From positions 62,001-126,000 of the forward strand of contig NZ_LARY01000003.1 of the NCBI RefSeq assembly GCF_003369925.1: a stretch of DNA of 64,000 nucleotides. The letters run 5' to 3'. Each line of letters starts with the position of its first letter. Positions within the stretch are counted from its first letter, which is position 1. Origin of the DNA: Listeria kieliensis (GTDB taxonomy: Bacteria; Bacillota; Bacilli; Lactobacillales; Listeriaceae). Below, one piece after another: positions 17,565 through 25,937 of the stretch. The position numbers were made by a program, and so were the translations under genes. The notes under the pieces are model-generated. The model saw only the letters and a program-made list of their open reading frames with translations. It was not told where the DNA came from and did not search any database.

Positions 17565-17956
17565 CAAACTTCCTCCTCTTTGCCATTTGAATAAATAACT
17601 TTAACTTTATTTGTTGTAGTCCCCTTTTCTTGAACCTCTTTATCAACTAAACCTATAGTAGATAATTCGTTTTGTTTTTTTACAAAACCATAATCAAAAC
17701 GGGCAGTTTTATTTTTATCATTTGTCATCTTCACAACCATTCGATAAAAACCTGTCATTTTATTATAGCCAGTGCGCTCTATTTCTACTTTTTTTATATC
17801 GGAAAATTTCTTTTTTAATAACTCAACGGATTGTTTTTCGGCCTCTAACTTTTCTACTTCTTTTTTATTATCCATATACATCTTCCCTCCAGTAATTAAG
17901 ACAACCACAATAATGACTACTGCAACAGAAATTAAAATAATCCTGCCCTTTTTCAT
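17564..17956 (-). CDS. single-pass membrane protein, probable immunity to the lipase effector
   Basis: A 130-aa protein with one N-terminal membrane helix (IILISVAVVIIVVVLITGG), a short charged coil and an outward-facing beta-rich domain (VEIERTGYNKMTGFYRMVVK, then ARFDYGFVKK). The outer domain resembles staphylococcal DUF1433 proteins, the group from which the TslA immunity protein comes, but this one lacks a lipobox cysteine and is anchored by a helix. It is translationally coupled to the lipase (1-base overlap), as toxin-immunity pairs often are, and has GGAGAG before its ATG. Immunity is inferred from position and topology. Confidence 0.65.
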   Translation of the reverse strand: MKKGRIILISVAVVIIVVVLITGGKMYMDNKKEVEKLEAEKQSVELLKKKFSDIKKVEIERTGYNKMTGFYRMVVKMTNDKNKTARFDYGFVKKQNELSTIGLVDKEVQEKGTTTNKVKVIYSNGKEEEV

Positions 17957-18035
17957 CTCATCTCTCCATCCATTTCACTTCTCCATATATCAAAAATGCC
18001 TCTTAAATTATACAATAAGAGGCACTCTTTTAAAA

Positions 18036-18329
18036 TTAAAAGCCAAAGTTTTGGGACAGTTGTTGGTCTTGTTCTTCCACCGCTGTCGCTGTTTTTTGAA
18101 GTTGTTGCTCGATTTGATCCATCAAATTTGCGAATTCCGTTACTTTTGGTTTTAATTGGTTGAATTGGTCATCAAAACGCGCAAACGCTTGTCCTTCCCA
18201 TTCACTCCGTAGTTGTTCCTGTAATTGGGATAAGCGTTGCAACATTTGCTCAATATCACGTGCACTTGTGCCGTAAGTCTTGGCGCGATCACGTAACTCG
18301 GCTGGGGTCATTCTGATTTGTCCAGACAT
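18036..18329 (-). CDS. WXG100-family secreted protein (EsxA/YukE-like)
   Basis: A 97-aa helical hairpin with the WxG turn at Trp44-Glu45-Gly46 (RSEWEGQAFARFDDQFNQLK), MTPAELRDRAKTYG at the start and a Gln/Glu-rich second helix. WXG100 proteins are small substrates and co-factors of type VII secretion. The ATG has AGGAG 9 bases upstream. It opens the five-gene unit, 79 bases before the membrane protein. None of the machinery genes (essC and partners) are in the window, so this is probably an orphan Esx dedicated to the local effector. Confidence 0.92.
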   Translation of the reverse strand: MSGQIRMTPAELRDRAKTYGTSARDIEQMLQRLSQLQEQLRSEWEGQAFARFDDQFNQLKPKVTEFANLMDQIEQQLQKTATAVEEQDQQLSQNFGF

Positions 18330-18368
18330 CTAATTCATCTCCTAATTATGTATTTTTCTTTCAATTGT

Positions 18369-18374
18369 AATATA
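18369..18374 (-). promoter_or_regulatory. extended -10 promoter of the T7SS module
   Basis: TGG-TATATT on the minus strand, 40 bases before the WXG100 ATG, in AT-rich DNA with no clear -35. Confidence 0.45.
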
Positions 18375-18465
18375 CCATATTTTAGAAATGAAATTGTGTC
18401 GATTTAATGAACTTTTTATTGAATCATATACAAAAAACACCGTCAACTTATGGGAATTAAAGATA

Positions 18466-18522
18466 TAAAAAAACATCTTATCTATGATTACAAACTACAA
18501 ATCATAAATAAGATGCTTCTCG
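18466..18522 (-). terminator. terminator of the tRNA-Arg gene
   Basis: A long stem (AATCATAGATAAGATG pairs with CATCTTATTTATGATT, one mismatch) is followed by seven T on the minus strand, starting about 15 bases beyond the tRNA. Confidence 0.85.
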
Positions 18523-18532
18523 TTTTTTCTAA

Positions 18533-18604
18533 CGCCCTCGGAGGGAATCGAACCCCCATTTTAAGAACCGGAATCTCACGTGCTATCCGTTGCACCACGA
18601 GGGC
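18533..18604 (-). tRNA. tRNA-Arg, anticodon CCG
   Basis: On the minus strand the acceptor arms GCCCTCG and CGAGGGC pair perfectly, with discriminator G at 18533. The D stem is GTGC/GCAC, and the anticodon stem TGAGA/TCTTA encloses the loop TTCCGGT with anticodon CCG for codon CGG. The T arm contains GGTTCGATTCC. CCA is not encoded. Its own promoter and terminator flank it. tRNA genes are common integration sites, and accessory DNA lies on its downstream side. Confidence 0.95.
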
Positions 18605-18626
18605 AATTTTCACCGTACGAATAATA

Positions 18627-18655
18627 ATTATAGACGAAAACCCTGTTTTTTACAA
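18627..18655 (-). promoter_or_regulatory. sigma-A promoter of tRNA-Arg
   Basis: TTGTAA (18650-18655), 17 bases, then TATAAT (18627-18632) on the minus strand, ending 22 bases before the tRNA. Confidence 0.75.
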
Positions 18656-18682
18656 GTTTTATTCAAAATTTAAAGCCTTTCA

Positions 18683-18712
18683 TTTGACCTACTTTGACCT
18701 TTGTTATATGAT
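18683..18712 (+). promoter_or_regulatory. CtsR operator overlapping the clpP promoter
   Basis: TTTGACC-TAC-TTTGACC (18683-18699) matches the CtsR heptad direct repeat with one mismatch in the 3-base spacer. The first repeat supplies the -35 TTGACC (18684-18689), 17 bases before TATGAT (18707-18712), so CtsR bound here would block polymerase. Confidence 0.85.
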
Positions 18713-18781
18713 ATAATCATTATATGAGAAAGAAGCATTTTCTCATTCTAAATTATTGCTATTCACAGGAGGAATCTTGAT

Positions 18782-19375
18782 ATGAATTTAATCCCTACAG
18801 TTATTGAACAAACAAGCCGTGGCGAACGTGCTTATGATATCTACTCTCGCCTTTTAAAAGACCGTATTATTATGCTTGGATCTCCAATTGATGACAACGT
18901 AGCTAACTCTATTGTATCGCAATTACTGTTTCTTGATGCCCAAGACCCTGAAAAGGATATTTTCCTTTACATTAACTCTCCAGGTGGTAGCATCTCTGCA
19001 GGGATGGCAATTTACGACACAATGAACTTCGTTAAAGCTGATGTACAAACAATCGGCATGGGGATGGCTGCTTCAATGGGATCATTCCTTCTTGCAGCGG
19101 GGGAAAAAGGAAAACGTTTCGCTCTTCCAAATTCAGAAATTATGATTCACCAACCATTAGGTGGTGCACAGGGGCAAGCAACTGAAATTGAAATTGCCGC
19201 ACGTCATATTTTGAAAATCAAAGAACGCATGAATCAAATTTTAGCTGATAAAACTGGTCAACCTCTTGAAGTCATTGCACGTGATACAGATCGTGATAAC
19301 TTCATGAGTGCAGAACAAGCAAAAGAGTATGGCTTAATTGACGACATTATCGTAAACAAAGCTGGTTTAAAATAA
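18782..19375 (+). CDS. clpP: ATP-dependent Clp protease proteolytic subunit
   Basis: Serine protease that forms the double-heptamer chamber of ClpCP and ClpXP and degrades misfolded and regulatory proteins in the cytoplasm. The 197-aa protein has the triad Ser98 ([14 protein letters not shown]), His123 (MIHQPLGG) and Asp172, plus the hydrophobic N-terminal [19 protein letters not shown] used for ATPase contact. Start is the ATG with AGGAGG. The CtsR operator upstream indicates class III heat-shock control. It is monocistronic with a strong terminator. The sequence is of the main ClpP2 type. Confidence 0.98.
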   Translation: MNLIPTVIEQTSRGERAYDIYSRLLKDRIIMLGSPIDDNVANSIVSQLLFLDAQDPEKDIFLYINSPGGSISAGMAIYDTMNFVKADVQTIGMGMAASMGSFLLAAGEKGKRFALPNSEIMIHQPLGGAQGQATEIEIAARHILKIKERMNQILADKTGQPLEVIARDTDRDNFMSAEQAKEYGLIDDIIVNKAGLK

Positions 19376-19385
19376 ACACTGTCTG

Positions 19386-19426
19386 AACAACCTTGCATCT
19401 TTCTCAAGATGCAAGGTTGTTTTTTT
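19386..19426 (+). terminator. rho-independent terminator of clpP
   Basis: A 16-bp perfect stem (AACAACCTTGCATCTT), TCTC loop and T run, starting 10 bases after the stop. Confidence 0.95.
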
Positions 19427-19457
19427 GCACAAATTAAGCAACTTTGTACCAACTATA

Positions 19458-19474
19458 TTTGTAAATGTTACAAA
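19458..19474 (+). promoter_or_regulatory. palindrome, possible operator of the transporter-amidohydrolase unit
   Basis: TTTGTAA-ATG-TTACAAA is a perfect 7-bp inverted repeat about 100 bases before the transporter ATG. A TATAAT lies between them (near 19522). No regulator gene adjoins. Confidence 0.35.
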
Positions 19475-19559
19475 TTTTTTAATATATTTTAATTAGTCTT
19501 TCTTTTTAAAAGGTTTCGTGTATAATAATCCCTAAAACTAAATAAAAAGGAGAGATTTT

Positions 19560-20735
19560 ATGGCAACAATCGCAGCATTATTGGCGGTAATGGTCGCTAT
19601 TTTCGTTGGTGAGTGGGTTTCTACTTGGACGAAAGCACTTATTCCGTCTCTTTTCATCACTTCGGTTATTTTCATCATTGGTTATTGGACAATTTTTCCG
19701 AAAGATCTCGTCGAAAAAGCCAGCTTCGGCGTCAACTTTGCAAGTATCTGCGTACCTCTTCTGCTAGTCCATTTAGGTACAAGCATGAATTTAAAACAAC
19801 TTGCAAGGCAATGGAAAGCAGTTGCCATTAGTCTCCTCGGTGTTTGTGGAACTCTTCTACTAACGCTTACAATCGGGAGCTTCATTTTTGACCTCCATAC
19901 TGTTTTAGCCGCCGTTCCAGCTATGGTTGGTGGGATTGTATCAGCACTTCTAATGAGTGATAGTTTAAATCAAATTGGTTTAACTTCGCTTGCCACGTTA
20001 CCAGTTTATATGATCATGTTTCATGGGATTTTTGGCTATCCAATCACCTCGATTATGCTCAAAAAAGAAGCGCGACGTTTACAAACTAAATTCCAAAGCG
20101 GCAATATTAGTCAAACCGAATCTCTAGAAGCAAATGAAGAGGAAGATTCCAAAAAGTTCATTGAAAAACTTCCAAATGACTATAAAACAGGTGCATTTAT
20201 CCTAGCACGTGTTATACTAGTTGCATTAATTGCTTTTGCGGCAAGTCAATTGATCCATAACTTTATTAATTTCAACATCCTATGTCTACTTTTCGGTGTT
20301 GTTTTCTGTGAACTTGGTTTCCTAGAAAAAAACGCGCTTCACAAAGCAGGCGTTTTCAATTGGCTCATTTATGGCTTAATTGCTTACATATTTATGCAGC
20401 TTGGCACCTCGACTCCAAAAGGATTTGTTTCCTACATTCCTGAAATCATCATTTTGCTTGTTCTAGGTGTTATCGGAATGTACCTTATTTCACTTTTATT
20501 ATCAAAATATTTGAAGCTTTCGAAAGAAATGGGCTTCGCCGTGGCATTAACTTCCTTGCTTGGTTTCCCAGCCGATTATATCCTAACGAATGACGTAATC
20601 AAAGACGTAACGAAAGATCCTAAGGAAGTCAACTACTTAACCAAAAACATGTTACCTCCAATGCTTGTTGGCGGGTTTACCACCGTCTCAATCGCTTCAA
20701 TTATTATTGCATCAATTTTCATAAAATTCATATAG
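19560..20735 (+). CDS. polytopic membrane transporter of unknown substrate
   Basis: A 391-aa integral membrane protein with about ten hydrophobic segments and a cytoplasmic loop of roughly 40 charged residues in the middle (near 180-220, SGNISQTESLEANEEEDSKK). Two halves with similar helix patterns and conserved small-residue stretches (PAMVGGIVSALLMS; MGFAVALTSLLGFPADYI) resemble sodium-coupled carboxylate or amino-acid carriers such as the GltS group, but I cannot name the family. It has AAGGAG before its ATG and is followed after 15 bases by an amidohydrolase, so it probably imports the substrate of that enzyme. Confidence 0.8.
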   Translation: MATIAALLAVMVAIFVGEWVSTWTKALIPSLFITSVIFIIGYWTIFPKDLVEKASFGVNFASICVPLLLVHLGTSMNLKQLARQWKAVAISLLGVCGTLLLTLTIGSFIFDLHTVLAAVPAMVGGIVSALLMSDSLNQIGLTSLATLPVYMIMFHGIFGYPITSIMLKKEARRLQTKFQSGNISQTESLEANEEEDSKKFIEKLPNDYKTGAFILARVILVALIAFAASQLIHNFINFNILCLLFGVVFCELGFLEKNALHKAGVFNWLIYGLIAYIFMQLGTSTPKGFVSYIPEIIILLVLGVIGMYLISLLLSKYLKLSKEMGFAVALTSLLGFPADYILTNDVIKDVTKDPKEVNYLTKNMLPPMLVGGFTTVSIASIIIASIFIKFI

Positions 20736-20750
20736 AAAGCAGGGCTAAAC

Positions 20751-21932
20751 ATGACAAAAACAAAATTCAAAAATGCACAAGTATTTACGGGAAACGGAGA
20801 ACAATTTGAACAAATTGATTTTGGCGTTGACGAGTCAACCGGGCGCCTCTTTTTCGATCTTGAAAACCACAGCTTCGATACCGAAAAAGACTTGGGTGGG
20901 CGATTTGTAATGCCTGGTCTCATCAATTGTCACACTCACGTGGTTCTCGATCCTTTCTTTAAAATCGGCGGACTTTCGACAGTGTCGAGTAAAGAAGCAG
21001 AAGCCGTTCGCGGAACCTTCATCGCACTAGATAACATCCAAAAGTCGCTAAAACATGGCGTTACCTATCTTCGTGACTGTGGCTCTTCCTTTGATATCGA
21101 TATCAAGCTTTCTCAGCTTGAAAAAGAAGGTCATTTATTTGCTCCTGGTATTATCGGATCTGGCCCAGCACTCGTGATGACTGGCGGACACGGTGTTGAG
21201 CTTGGACTTGAAACAGATGGTTCTGATGAAATGAGAAGAAACGCCCGCCGAAATATCAAAAATGGTGCACGAAACATCAAAATGATGGCTACGGGCGGAG
21301 TAAGTGTAGATGGCGAAAAACCAACAGATGTTCAACTCAGTGAAGAAGAAATGCGCGTAGCCGTTGAAGAAGCCCATCATAAAGGCTATACAGCTTGTGC
21401 CCATGCTCAAGGTACGGAAGGCATCAAAAATGCTATCCGAGCAGGCGTTGACTCGATTGAGCATGGTGTTTACCTTGATGATGAATCTATCCAAATGCTT
21501 CTTGACCACGGTACGTTTGTAGTCCCAACGCTGATTGCGCCTTATGCTATCAACCAGCATCCAGATGTGCTACCAGAATTCATGGTTGCCAAATCCGTTG
21601 AAATTTCGGAAGCGCATTTTGAAAGCATCGGAAAAGCTGCTAAAGCGGGTGTCAAGCTAGCACTTGGAACCGATTCAGGCACAGCCTACAATGACTTTGA
21701 AAATAGCGCTGCCTTTGAAATGGAACTCATGGTTCGCGCGGGAGTTACCCCGCTTCAGGCCCTTCAGGCTGCTTCCAAAAATGCTGCTGAACTTTTGAAA
21801 ATCGATCAAGAAACTGGAACTCTTGAAAATGGAAAATTGGCTGACTTCCTTGTTCTAAAAGAAAACCCACTTGAAGATATCCGAGCTGTACAAGGCGAAA
21901 AAGATGTCTACAAAAAAGGAAAACTTGTTTAA
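20751..21932 (+). CDS. metal-dependent amidohydrolase (imidazolonepropionase-like)
   Basis: A 393-aa cytoplasmic hydrolase of the amidohydrolase superfamily. Metal ligands are visible as the HxH in MPGLINCHTHVV, Lys in NIKMMATGGVS, His in ACAHAQG, His in SIEHGVYLDD and Asp in LGTDSGT; PLQALQAASKNAAELLKI and GKLADFLVL close the fold. This subgroup includes enzymes that cleave N-acyl or Xaa-Pro dipeptides, and the specificity is not decidable by eye. It is co-transcribed with the transporter 15 bases upstream, suggesting import followed by hydrolysis of a peptide-like or acylated amino acid. Confidence 0.88.
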   Translation: MTKTKFKNAQVFTGNGEQFEQIDFGVDESTGRLFFDLENHSFDTEKDLGGRFVMPGLINCHTHVVLDPFFKIGGLSTVSSKEAEAVRGTFIALDNIQKSLKHGVTYLRDCGSSFDIDIKLSQLEKEGHLFAPGIIGSGPALVMTGGHGVELGLETDGSDEMRRNARRNIKNGARNIKMMATGGVSVDGEKPTDVQLSEEEMRVAVEEAHHKGYTACAHAQGTEGIKNAIRAGVDSIEHGVYLDDESIQMLLDHGTFVVPTLIAPYAINQHPDVLPEFMVAKSVEISEAHFESIGKAAKAGVKLALGTDSGTAYNDFENSAAFEMELMVRAGVTPLQALQAASKNAAELLKIDQETGTLENGKLADFLVLKENPLEDIRAVQGEKDVYKKGKLV

Positions 21933-21975
21933 AAAGGAAAACCCCCAATGCTAAAGTGCATTGGGGGTTTTCCTA
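21931..21975. terminator. bidirectional terminator between amidohydrolase and namA
   Basis: AGGAAAACCCCCAATGC pairs with its complement around a short loop, with A runs on one side and T runs on the other. It ends the plus-strand amidohydrolase and the minus-strand namA. Confidence 0.88.
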
Positions 21976-21978
21976 TCA

Positions 21979-22989
21979 TTAAGCTCGACTATATTGAATT
22001 GGGCCAGCTATTTCTTCACCAAGTTGGCTAGCTGCTTCTCTTGCAAAATATGGATTGCGAAGTAGCTCACGTCCAAGGAAAATCAAGTCAGCACGTCCGT
22101 TTCCAAGGATTTCTTCGGCTTGGATTGCATTTGTAATCAGACCAACTGCCCCGGTTGCGATTCCTGCGCCCGCTCGAATTTTTTCAGCGAATGGGACTTG
22201 GTAGCCTGGATAGCTGTTTGGTGCAACAGGGACTAATCCGCCGCTAGAAGTATCCACAAGTTCTACACCATCTGCTTTCATCCATTTCGCAAAAGGAATG
22301 TAATCATCTGGCGTTAAGCCACCATGTGCGTAGTCATCCGCAGAAATTCGAACTATTACAGGTCCATCCCAAACTTCGCGAACAGCTTTAATTACTTCGC
22401 TTAAGATTCGGTAACGATTCCCCGCTGGGCCGCCGTAGGTATCTTCACGCCGATTTGTGAGTGGTGAGAGAAATTCATGGAGCAAATAGCCATGTGCGGC
22501 GTGAATTTCAATTACGTCAAAACCTGCTTCTGCAGCTCGGTAAGCCGCACGTCTGAAGTCAGCCACTACTTCCTTGATTTCCTCACTAGTAAGTTCTTCT
22601 GGTGTTCCGTATTTATCACTAAAAGGAATGGCAGAAGGTGCAACAATTCGACCTTCAAGTTCTGATTTTCTGCCTGCATGCGCAAGTTGAATGCCTGCTT
22701 TCGCATCGTGATAGTGAATACCATCTGTAATTCGTTTAAGCATCGGAATTTGCTCGTCATTCCAGATCCCAAGGTCATTTGCTGAAATCCGTCCAACAGC
22801 TTGTACAGCTGTAGCTTCGGTGAAAACAAGGCCTACTCCACCTGCTGCACGTGACATGTAATGAGTCAAATGGAAGTCCGTTGCGATTCCATCTTCCTTT
22901 TCAACTGAATACATGCACATCGGCGACATCACAATCCGATTTTTAAGCGTTACATCTTGCAATTTGTAGCTAGAAAATAATTTCGACAT
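21979..22989 (-). CDS. namA: NADPH dehydrogenase, old yellow enzyme family (YqjM-like)
   Basis: FMN-containing ene-reductase that reduces alpha,beta-unsaturated aldehydes, ketones and nitro compounds with NADPH. The 336-aa protein has the N-terminal [14 protein letters not shown] (with the cysteine that tunes FMN in YqjM), [42 protein letters not shown]-like active-site residues (His-x-x-His) and [12 protein letters not shown] used the ATG at 22989; one TTG codon lies before it. It is monocistronic, 26 bases downstream of whiA, with no sign of a private promoter in that gap. Confidence 0.96.
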   Translation of the reverse strand: MSKLFSSYKLQDVTLKNRIVMSPMCMYSVEKEDGIATDFHLTHYMSRAAGGVGLVFTEATAVQAVGRISANDLGIWNDEQIPMLKRITDGIHYHDAKAGIQLAHAGRKSELEGRIVAPSAIPFSDKYGTPEELTSEEIKEVVADFRRAAYRAAEAGFDVIEIHAAHGYLLHEFLSPLTNRREDTYGGPAGNRYRILSEVIKAVREVWDGPVIVRISADDYAHGGLTPDDYIPFAKWMKADGVELVDTSSGGLVPVAPNSYPGYQVPFAEKIRAGAGIATGAVGLITNAIQAEEILGNGRADLIFLGRELLRNPYFAREAASQLGEEIAGPIQYSRA

Positions 22990-23015
22990 CAAACTCGCAT
23001 CCTTTTCCTTATTTT

Positions 23016-23987
23016 TTAATGTTCAAAAACGCGGAGTCCCACTTGTGACGGGGCTTCTCCATTTCGCAGTCGCTCGGCTATCTGATCAATTTTACGTAAT
23101 CTATGGTTGATTCCCGATTTTGAAATAGGCCCTGCACTGATCATTTCCCCGAGCTCTTTAAGTGAAACATCTTCATGAGTCACTCGTAGCTCGGCGATTT
23201 CACGCAACCGTTCTGGTAGGGCATCTAGCCCCACTTCCGCTTGAATGAATTTAATATTTTCAATTTGGCGCACAGCCGCACTAATCGTTTTATTCAAATT
23301 CGCCGTCTCGCAGTTCACTAGCCGATTGACCGAATTCCGCATATCACGCATGATTCGAACATCTTCAAAGTGCAGAAGCGCTGAAGTGGCACCAATAATG
23401 CTAAGAAATTCTGTGATTTTTTCTGCTTCTTTTAAATACGTAATCGAGCCATTTTTTCGCTCAAGCGTCCGCGCGTGAAGCCCAAATTGATTCATCAAAT
23501 CGCAAATCGCTTCATTGTGCTCCGAATAGACCGAAAAAATTTCCAAATGATAAGAAGAAGTTTCCGGGTTATTTACAGAACCACTCGCAAGAAACGCACC
23601 ACGGAGATAGGCCCTCTTCGCATTCCTTTTTTTCACAAATCCTCTGTCAATTGATTTGATAAACGTGAAAGAATCTTTTAAAATATGCAGATCTTCCAAA
23701 ATCTCACGTGTTTTAACTTTCAGACGCACAATATAAACATTATTCTTTTTCAGCTTCATCTTTCTTCGTACTAAAAGCTCAATCGGAATATTATAAAGCC
23801 GTTTTAAAAGCTGATACATCCGTCTTGCTGTCGCCGCATTTTCCGTTTGAACATCCGCCACCATGGCGCCGTTTGAAATGGAAACCGCTCCATTCATCCG
23901 AATAAAGGCAGCAAGTTCCGGCTTCGCTTCATCATCCGTCACTTCAAAATGCGTCAATTCTTTTTTTGTTTCCGAAGCAAATGACAT
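23016..23987 (-). CDS. whiA: sporulation/division regulator WhiA
   Basis: DNA-binding protein with an N-terminal LAGLIDADG-like fold and a C-terminal helix-turn-helix (TLKE-type: [27 protein letters not shown]). In Firmicutes it affects division and chromosome segregation. Typical stretches are [38 protein letters not shown] and [12 protein letters not shown]. The start is the ATG at 23987, 8 bases after AAGGAG; an upstream GTG at 23996 overlaps the yvcK stop. It is last in the rapZ-yvcK-whiA unit, the standard order in low-GC Gram-positives. Confidence 0.96.
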   Translation of the reverse strand: MSFASETKKELTHFEVTDDEAKPELAAFIRMNGAVSISNGAMVADVQTENAATARRMYQLLKRLYNIPIELLVRRKMKLKKNNVYIVRLKVKTREILEDLHILKDSFTFIKSIDRGFVKKRNAKRAYLRGAFLASGSVNNPETSSYHLEIFSVYSEHNEAICDLMNQFGLHARTLERKNGSITYLKEAEKITEFLSIIGATSALLHFEDVRIMRDMRNSVNRLVNCETANLNKTISAAVRQIENIKFIQAEVGLDALPERLREIAELRVTHEDVSLKELGEMISAGPISKSGINHRLRKIDQIAERLRNGEAPSQVGLRVFEH

Positions 23988-23992
23988 TTCAC

Positions 23993-24958
23993 TCACTCCT
24001 TTTCTTTATAATTCGGTAGCAAATTCAGGAGCGCAGCAGCCACTTTTTCGCCATCATGCCGAACAAGCCCATCCTCAGTTGAGAGAAAATCATGATAAAT
24101 TGCTTCAACGCCCAACTTGCTGATTCCTGCAGCGTCATGTACGACTTGTGTGACTTCATCTGGAAATAGCAATTCTTGTGGCACTTTCTCCGTGTTAATC
24201 AACGTTTTAGTAATAAATGGCTCGCCGACATGTTCCTGAATGACGCGAATATGATCCGCATCACTAAAATAATCGGTTTCTCCAATTTGCGTTAAAATAT
24301 TAGTGATATAAACTTTTTCAGCTTTTGAATTCACAACTGCTTTGGCAACGCCTTTCACAAGCAAGTTTGGTAAAATGCTCGTATAAAGGCTCCCCGGACC
24401 GATCACAATCAAATCGGCTTCTTGAATCGCTTGCGTCGCCGTCTCTAGTGGCTCCACATCTTCTGGTTCAATAAAAGCGCGTTTGATCGGCTTTTTTTGA
24501 AGTGGAATAAGCGATTCACCCGTAACGATATCGCCATCTTCCATTTCTGCTTTGAGAATCAGCGGCTTATCCGTAACCGGAATCACCTTGCCGCGAATTC
24601 GCAGTACTTTTGCTAAAACATCGATCGCGTCCACGTAGCTCTCGTTCAACTGTGAAAGTGCCGTTAAAATCAAATTCCCCACAACGTGTCCTGATAAATC
24701 TCCATCTACCGTAAAACGATACTGAAACAAGTCAGTCAAGCGCTTATCCGCGTTCGAAAGAGCAATCATGACATTCCGAATATCTCCCGGCGGCAAAACA
24801 TCCATCTGCTGTCTGATTTTCCCCGAGCTTCCGCCATCATCAGCAACCGTAACAAGCGCAGTCAGATTAATTTTTTTCTTTTTTAATCCTTTTAAAACAA
24901 CAGGAATTCCTGTACCTCCGCCAATTACGACTACTTTCGGCATTGCATCCCTACTCAT
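23993..24958 (-). CDS. yvcK: YvcK/GlmR-type regulator of carbon flux to the cell wall
   Basis: UDP-sugar-binding protein of the CofD-like family (gluconeogenesis factor). B. subtilis YvcK/GlmR binds UDP-GlcNAc and stimulates GlmS, and the Listeria homologue is needed for wall homeostasis and virulence. The 321-aa sequence has [59 protein letters not shown] and [19 protein letters not shown], all diagnostic. The start is the ATG at 24958, 1 base beyond the rapZ stop codon, with GAAAGGA upstream. It is coupled to rapZ before it and whiA after it. Confidence 0.97.
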   Translation of the reverse strand: MSRDAMPKVVVIGGGTGIPVVLKGLKKKKINLTALVTVADDGGSSGKIRQQMDVLPPGDIRNVMIALSNADKRLTDLFQYRFTVDGDLSGHVVGNLILTALSQLNESYVDAIDVLAKVLRIRGKVIPVTDKPLILKAEMEDGDIVTGESLIPLQKKPIKRAFIEPEDVEPLETATQAIQEADLIVIGPGSLYTSILPNLLVKGVAKAVVNSKAEKVYITNILTQIGETDYFSDADHIRVIQEHVGEPFITKTLINTEKVPQELLFPDEVTQVVHDAAGISKLGVEAIYHDFLSTEDGLVRHDGEKVAAALLNLLPNYKEKE

Positions 24959-24959
24959 T

Positions 24960-25835
24960 TTAACTTTCCTTTCTGCGCTTCATATCACGGTGCGAAATAA
25001 TCGTTTCGTATTTGGACTCAAGAGCCTTACCGATATACTCCGTAAGAGCCACAGAGCGGTGCTGCCCACCTGTGCATCCAATAGCGACAATAAGTTGTGT
25101 TTTTCCTTCTCGTTTATAAAACGGCAACGTGAAATTAAGCAAATCAAGTGTTTTATCAAGAAAGGTTTCAGTTTCCGGCCATTTCATGACATAATCATAA
25201 ACCTCTTTATCTTTTCCAGTTAAAGGTCGCATTTTATCAATATAATGCGGATTTGGTAAGAAACGAACGTCAAATACAACGTCAGCATCAAGTGGCAATC
25301 CGTATTTGAATCCAAATGACATGACTTGGACGTTAAAAATATCTTTATCTTCTGCCTTAAACTCTTGGTTGATCCGATCACGCAATTCCCGTGGTGACAA
25401 ACGTGACGTATTAATAACTAGTTGTGCACGGCCTTTCAAATCGCTTAAAAGCTCACGTTCAGATCGAATTCCTTCGAGAACCGATCCGTTTGGTTCAAGC
25501 GGATGGTGCCGTCTTGATTCTTTGTAACGCGAAACGAGTACTTGATCGTCCGCTTCTAAAAATAAAATTTTTGTTGTAATAAAAGATGTATTATCAAGAT
25601 CATCAAGTGCCGAGTCAATCGAATCAAAGAAATCACGGCTTCTTAAATCCATAACGAGCGCAATTTTATTCATCTTCCCTGATTCTTTCATCAGTTCCCA
25701 AAATTTAGGAAGAAGTGTAGGCGGCAAGTTATCGACACAAAAGTATCCTAGATCTTCTAGCGACTGCATGGCAACCGTTTTTCCTGCCCCACTCATCCCA
25801 GTAATAATGACTAATTGTAATTGATTCGAAGCCAA
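24960..25835 (-). CDS. rapZ: RNase adapter / nucleotide-binding protein RapZ (YvcJ)
   Basis: P-loop NTPase-like protein that in E. coli guides small-RNA control of glmS and in B. subtilis (YvcJ) affects competence and binds GTP. The 291-aa protein has a Walker A ([18 protein letters not shown]), [16 protein letters not shown], and the C-terminal [18 protein letters not shown] with the conserved RapZ histidine motif. The start is TTG with GGAAAGGG upstream. It has an extended -10 promoter just before it and begins the three-gene rapZ-yvcK-whiA unit. Confidence 0.96.
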   Translation of the reverse strand: MASNQLQLVIITGMSGAGKTVAMQSLEDLGYFCVDNLPPTLLPKFWELMKESGKMNKIALVMDLRSRDFFDSIDSALDDLDNTSFITTKILFLEADDQVLVSRYKESRRHHPLEPNGSVLEGIRSERELLSDLKGRAQLVINTSRLSPRELRDRINQEFKAEDKDIFNVQVMSFGFKYGLPLDADVVFDVRFLPNPHYIDKMRPLTGKDKEVYDYVMKWPETETFLDKTLDLLNFTLPFYKREGKTQLIVAIGCTGGQHRSVALTEYIGKALESKYETIISHRDMKRRKES

Positions 25836-25869
25836 AATTCCACGCCCTTTCCATTTTAGCTATTCTTTT

Positions 25870-25875
25870 ATTGTA
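25870..25875 (-). promoter_or_regulatory. extended -10 promoter of rapZ-yvcK-whiA
   Basis: TGG-TACAAT on the minus strand, 35 bases before the rapZ TTG and directly after the pgcA terminator. Confidence 0.6.
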
Positions 25876-25897
25876 CCACATTGTGAGGTAGAAAGAA

Positions 25898-25931
25898 TAA
25901 AAAAGAAGCTTCAAAATCAGAAGCTTCTTTC
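25898..25931 (-). terminator. rho-independent terminator of pgcA
   Basis: GAAGCT pairs with AGCTTC within AAAGAAGCTTC...GAAGCTTCTTT, followed by a T run on the minus strand, just after the pgcA stop codon. Confidence 0.82.
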
Positions 25932-25937
25932 CTTCTT

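Noticed and set aside
18450-18716. 88-aa plus-strand frame
   Set aside because: It crosses the tRNA-Arg gene and its terminator on the opposite strand.
19458-19474. PrfA box at the palindrome before the transporter
   Set aside because: The PrfA site is TTAACA-N2-TGTTAA; this palindrome has a different core and a 3-base centre.
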